Shown here one piece after another: positions 61,712 to 64,000 of a stretch of 64,000 nucleotides of DNA. The notes under the pieces are model-generated. The model was not told where the DNA came from and did no database searches. It was given only the letters and a program-made list of their open reading frames with translations. Origin of the DNA: Pseudomonas fluorescens (lineage in GTDB: Bacteria; Pseudomonadota; Gammaproteobacteria; Pseudomonadales; Pseudomonadaceae); NCBI RefSeq assembly GCF_902497855.1, contig NZ_CABVHU010000004.1, positions 62,001 through 126,000 on the forward strand, given 5' to 3'. Numbering within the stretch: position 1 is the stretch's first letter; every line of letters starts with the position of its first letter. The position numbers were made by a program, and so were the translations under genes.

Positions 61712-61762
61712 AATCAGGCGATGTCGGCACTTCAGTCCGTTTGCCGAGGCGTTCCGGGCCGG

Positions 61763-64000
61763 TCATCTCGACACGCGATCACACACGGCCTGCCTGGTCG
61801 CCAGACGAAAAAAATAATCCTGATACCAGCGCTTGTAGCTTTCCTGCGCTTCGGGATCGGCCTGTTGCAGGACTTCCATCAACCTGGCCTCGGGCACTTC
61901 TTCCCAGCGGATCGTTGGCTGGTAGGGGACGTAGCTGCGTGTGGCGTTCTCCAGTGCGATCAGCTGAATGATTGGAAAGTCTTGCCCAAGGCTCCCTGCC
62001 AACGCCGTACGAAAGAAGCGTTGCAGTAGCACGAAGTCTTCCAGCGGCGCCATGAAGTCGTCGTACGAAGGGCTGTAGAGTTGGGCTTTCAAGTAACCTG
62101 GCAGACGGCTCGATACTCGCTGGCGCAATTGCTGGAGTCCACGCGCAGGGAAATCCATCGCGATGGTGCTCGCTTCGCCATTCACCTTATCGGGAGCCTG
62201 CCCGCGCCCAAGGGAAAAGGTGGTGTGGACCCAAATGTCGATATTTCCAAGATGGTCGGGCGAGCGTTTCATCCAAGCCCAGTCTGGTCCTGCCGAGACT
62301 CGACGCTCCCGGAACTGCGGTGTGTGATCTTCCGTCAGCCGGTACTGCTCCGGCAGGCCTGGACCCGCTACATCGGGCACCTTGCCGGGAGAAGCGTAGG
62401 CAGCCGTGAACGTGTCGAGCAGCCGATCCGCCTCTGCCAGCCGGCAGCCCAGCGGGGTATCGGTCAGTACCGGATGGGTGTAGGTCACGCGGCTGATCAA
62501 CTTCCCGTCACCGGGCGCACTCGTCACGGCCACCACTCGACCATCCCCGGCGTAGCGCAATGCCTGGTTGACGATAGCCGCATCATAGGCGCCAAGATTG
62601 ACCCATTGATCATTCGACATGATCTCCAGAATGACTTTGGTGGTGGTGGCGGCCGTTGCTGGTTGAAGGGTCCAGCGAATCTGGTTGGCATCAATCCCTA
62701 CCGGGTAAAAGTCCTGGTCGATCACTATTTTCCGGATGCGCAAGCCGCTTGAAGCCACTTCGAAGTCAGGGGCTCCAGGGAGCTGTGGATCGTAGCCACC
62801 CAGATGTTCTTGCAATGCTGCGTTCATCGGAGGCGGGTGCAATCCGGCGACCGCGGTGCTGACCGCCTCGGCGATTTTCGCTTCCCGCAGGGCTTCGGGG
62901 CTTGGCGTCCAGCCCTGGCCCTCGGCCGCATTCAGCGACCTGACCAGGGTGCGAGCGTCGTCTGTCGCTTCAAAGGAAGCCTGACGCGCCGCGACCGCAG
63001 GCACACCGGGCCGGGCAGAACGCCTGAGTGCTTCGGTTACCCAGTTCTTCGCCCAGGTGTGCGTCCAGGTTCTGACGGCGTTCCTGCCCAGGTCTTTAAC
63101 CAGTATTTTGGCTTGCCTGCCCAACTCTGTCGTGGGTATGGCATTGACTGGCCCAAAGGCTTGGTCCAGCACTTGTGCAACCAGTTTTTCCTGGGCATCC
63201 AGGGGGGCGAACGGGGTGCCATGGCGCTGCTCGAGCACTGCGGTCAATGTTGCCAAGAGCTTGGGGTTTTGCTGTTCCAGGCGCGCGACCGAGGGGGCTA
63301 GCGCCTGCTCGATCTGTTGTTCTGCTTTGACAATGCCTGACTTGTCCTCGAGCACATCGCCGAGCGTCGCTGCGACTTCGCGCCGGATTTTCGTCGCGCT
63401 GTCGGCAGAGGCGGACACTTCGATGCGCTGACCGGTCAGGGCTGCACGGACAAATTCAGATTCGCTGCGGTTTGAATGCGTGACCTGCACCCATTGCTCG
63501 AAGACAGGGCTGCGGGTCATGTCACTGAGGGCTGCCCGGACGAAAAGCCGGGTGGCGGCCTGGACTGCAGGGACCGCAGTATCTGGATTGGCGGGTTCGG
63601 CGTCGGGATTTTTTAGTGGAGGAATGGCGGACAGTGCTTCTTCCATGTCCCGTTGCGCTAGTTGATCTGCCGCATTCATCCGAAGGTTGTTGACCATCAG
63701 CTGCATGTTGTAGACCAAGGGTTCGGCGCTCCAGCCAATCAGGGAAATAATGAACAGAGCGGTGGTGACATGAGGCACAGGTGTTCTCACCGAGGCGGGG
63801 TCTTTGCGCGATTCGTCGCTGGACAGCGTGGGTGCCTGGCGCGCCGCCACGTACAACGAAAGGCCAACGCCGAGTAAGCCGAGGATGCCCAGGATTGTGC
63901 CGTATTGGCCGATTGCCCTGGTCACGCCAAGGATCGACTGTGCGGGGTCAATGACTGTCTGGGATACGACACGGGTGCTTGAAGACAGGAAACGGCATGC
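61763..64000 (-). CDS. Large membrane-anchored protein of unknown function, 5' end beyond window
   Basis: The minus-strand frame is open from the stop at 61763 to the right edge, giving at least 745 residues; the GTG at 63925 is only one possible start, since upstream codons (SSSTRVVSQTVIDPAQSILG) continue in frame. Two hydrophobic segments are near the N-terminus (TILGILGLLGVGLSLYVAAR and TTALFIISLIGWSAEPLVYN), followed by a long soluble part with helical Ala/Gln-rich stretches and a C-terminal region containing YLKAQLYSPSYDDFMAPLED. I recognise no family. It is co-directional with nap, lying about 200 bp upstream. Confidence 0.6.
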   Translation of the reverse strand, partial: ACRFLSSSTRVVSQTVIDPAQSILGVTRAIGQYGTILGILGLLGVGLSLYVAARQAPTLSSDESRKDPASVRTPVPHVTTALFIISLIGWSAEPLVYNMQLMVNNLRMNAADQLAQRDMEEALSAIPPLKNPDAEPANPDTAVPAVQAATRLFVRAALSDMTRSPVFEQWVQVTHSNRSESEFVRAALTGQRIEVSASADSATKIRREVAATLGDVLEDKSGIVKAEQQIEQALAPSVARLEQQNPKLLATLTAVLEQRHGTPFAPLDAQEKLVAQVLDQAFGPVNAIPTTELGRQAKILVKDLGRNAVRTWTHTWAKNWVTEALRRSARPGVPAVAARQASFEATDDARTLVRSLNAAEGQGWTPSPEALREAKIAEAVSTAVAGLHPPPMNAALQEHLGGYDPQLPGAPDFEVASSGLRIRKIVIDQDFYPVGIDANQIRWTLQPATAATTTKVILEIMSNDQWVNLGAYDAAIVNQALRYAGDGRVVAVTSAPGDGKLISRVTYTHPVLTDTPLGCRLAEADRLLDTFTAAYASPGKVPDVAGPGLPEQYRLTEDHTPQFRERRVSAGPDWAWMKRSPDHLGNIDIWVHTTFSLGRGQAPDKVNGEASTIAMDFPARGLQQLRQRVSSRLPGYLKAQLYSPSYDDFMAPLEDFVLLQRFFRTALAGSLGQDFPIIQLIALENATRSYVPYQPTIRWEEVPEARLMEVLQQADPEAQESYKRWYQDYFFRLATRQAVCDRVSR

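Noticed and set aside
61557..61762. ANR/FNR box upstream of nap
   Set aside because: No TTGATNNNNATCAA-like sequence with acceptable symmetry was found; only an unrelated inverted repeat is present.

Overview
The window is a high-GC chromosomal segment of a Pseudomonas, most likely the P. fluorescens group. The evidence is the gene content (napEDABC, a puu/spu polyamine cluster, DctA, an Hcp cassette), the Pseudomonas-type REP palindromes of the GTAGGAGC family in most long intergenic gaps, and proteins that read like P. putida/fluorescens families. All assignments rest on reading the translations and motifs; no database search was run. I saw no tRNA, rRNA, CRISPR array, complete insertion sequence or integrase.

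Layout. 1-4.25 kb: a glutamine synthetase-like gene cut by the window edge, an AhpD-like protein, an MFS exporter and its divergent LysR regulator. 4.3-12.8 kb: a probable exopolysaccharide operon (TackOD1-like zinc-ribbon/degenerate GGDEF protein, processive GT2 synthase, secreted protein, HlyD-type adaptor) followed by a GT4/glycogen-debranching fusion protein. 12.8-15.8 kb: small hypotheticals, a lipoprotein, a DUF1428 protein and ThpR. 16-27.1 kb: a polyamine block with an ABC importer (potGHI and potF) and the gamma-glutamylputrescine pathway (puuD, puuA, puuC, puuB, puuR).

27.2-37.1 kb is an accessory, lower-GC island. It holds a coiled-coil membrane protein, an unusual AT-rich palindrome array, an Hcp/effector/immunity cassette with a second orphan immunity gene behind a relic of an effector C-terminus, the remains of a two-gene ATPase/TOPRIM-like operon, a roughly 800-bp gene-plus-leader unit present twice, and a small PLDc_N-type membrane protein gene also present twice, near the two ends. 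A divergent dctA / MmgE-PrpD pair lies inside it.

37.2-56.2 kb is a nitrogen-compound catabolic region: NCS1 permease, ArgE-like deacetylase, DUF1028, RidA, a flavin monooxygenase, then a creatinine/creatine module (creatinase, MHS-type MFS, creatininase, APC permease, a complete spermidine/putrescine-type ABC importer) with two GATase1-AraC regulators. Near-identical ~30-bp sites precede both the creatinase gene and the ABC operon and suggest co-regulation. Sarcosine oxidase, needed to finish creatine breakdown, is not in the window. 56.3-57.4 kb is a tandem array of nine REPIN units of about 133 bp. 57.5-61.6 kb is the periplasmic nitrate reductase operon napEDABC (no napF). The last gene, of unknown function, is a large membrane-anchored protein running off the right edge.
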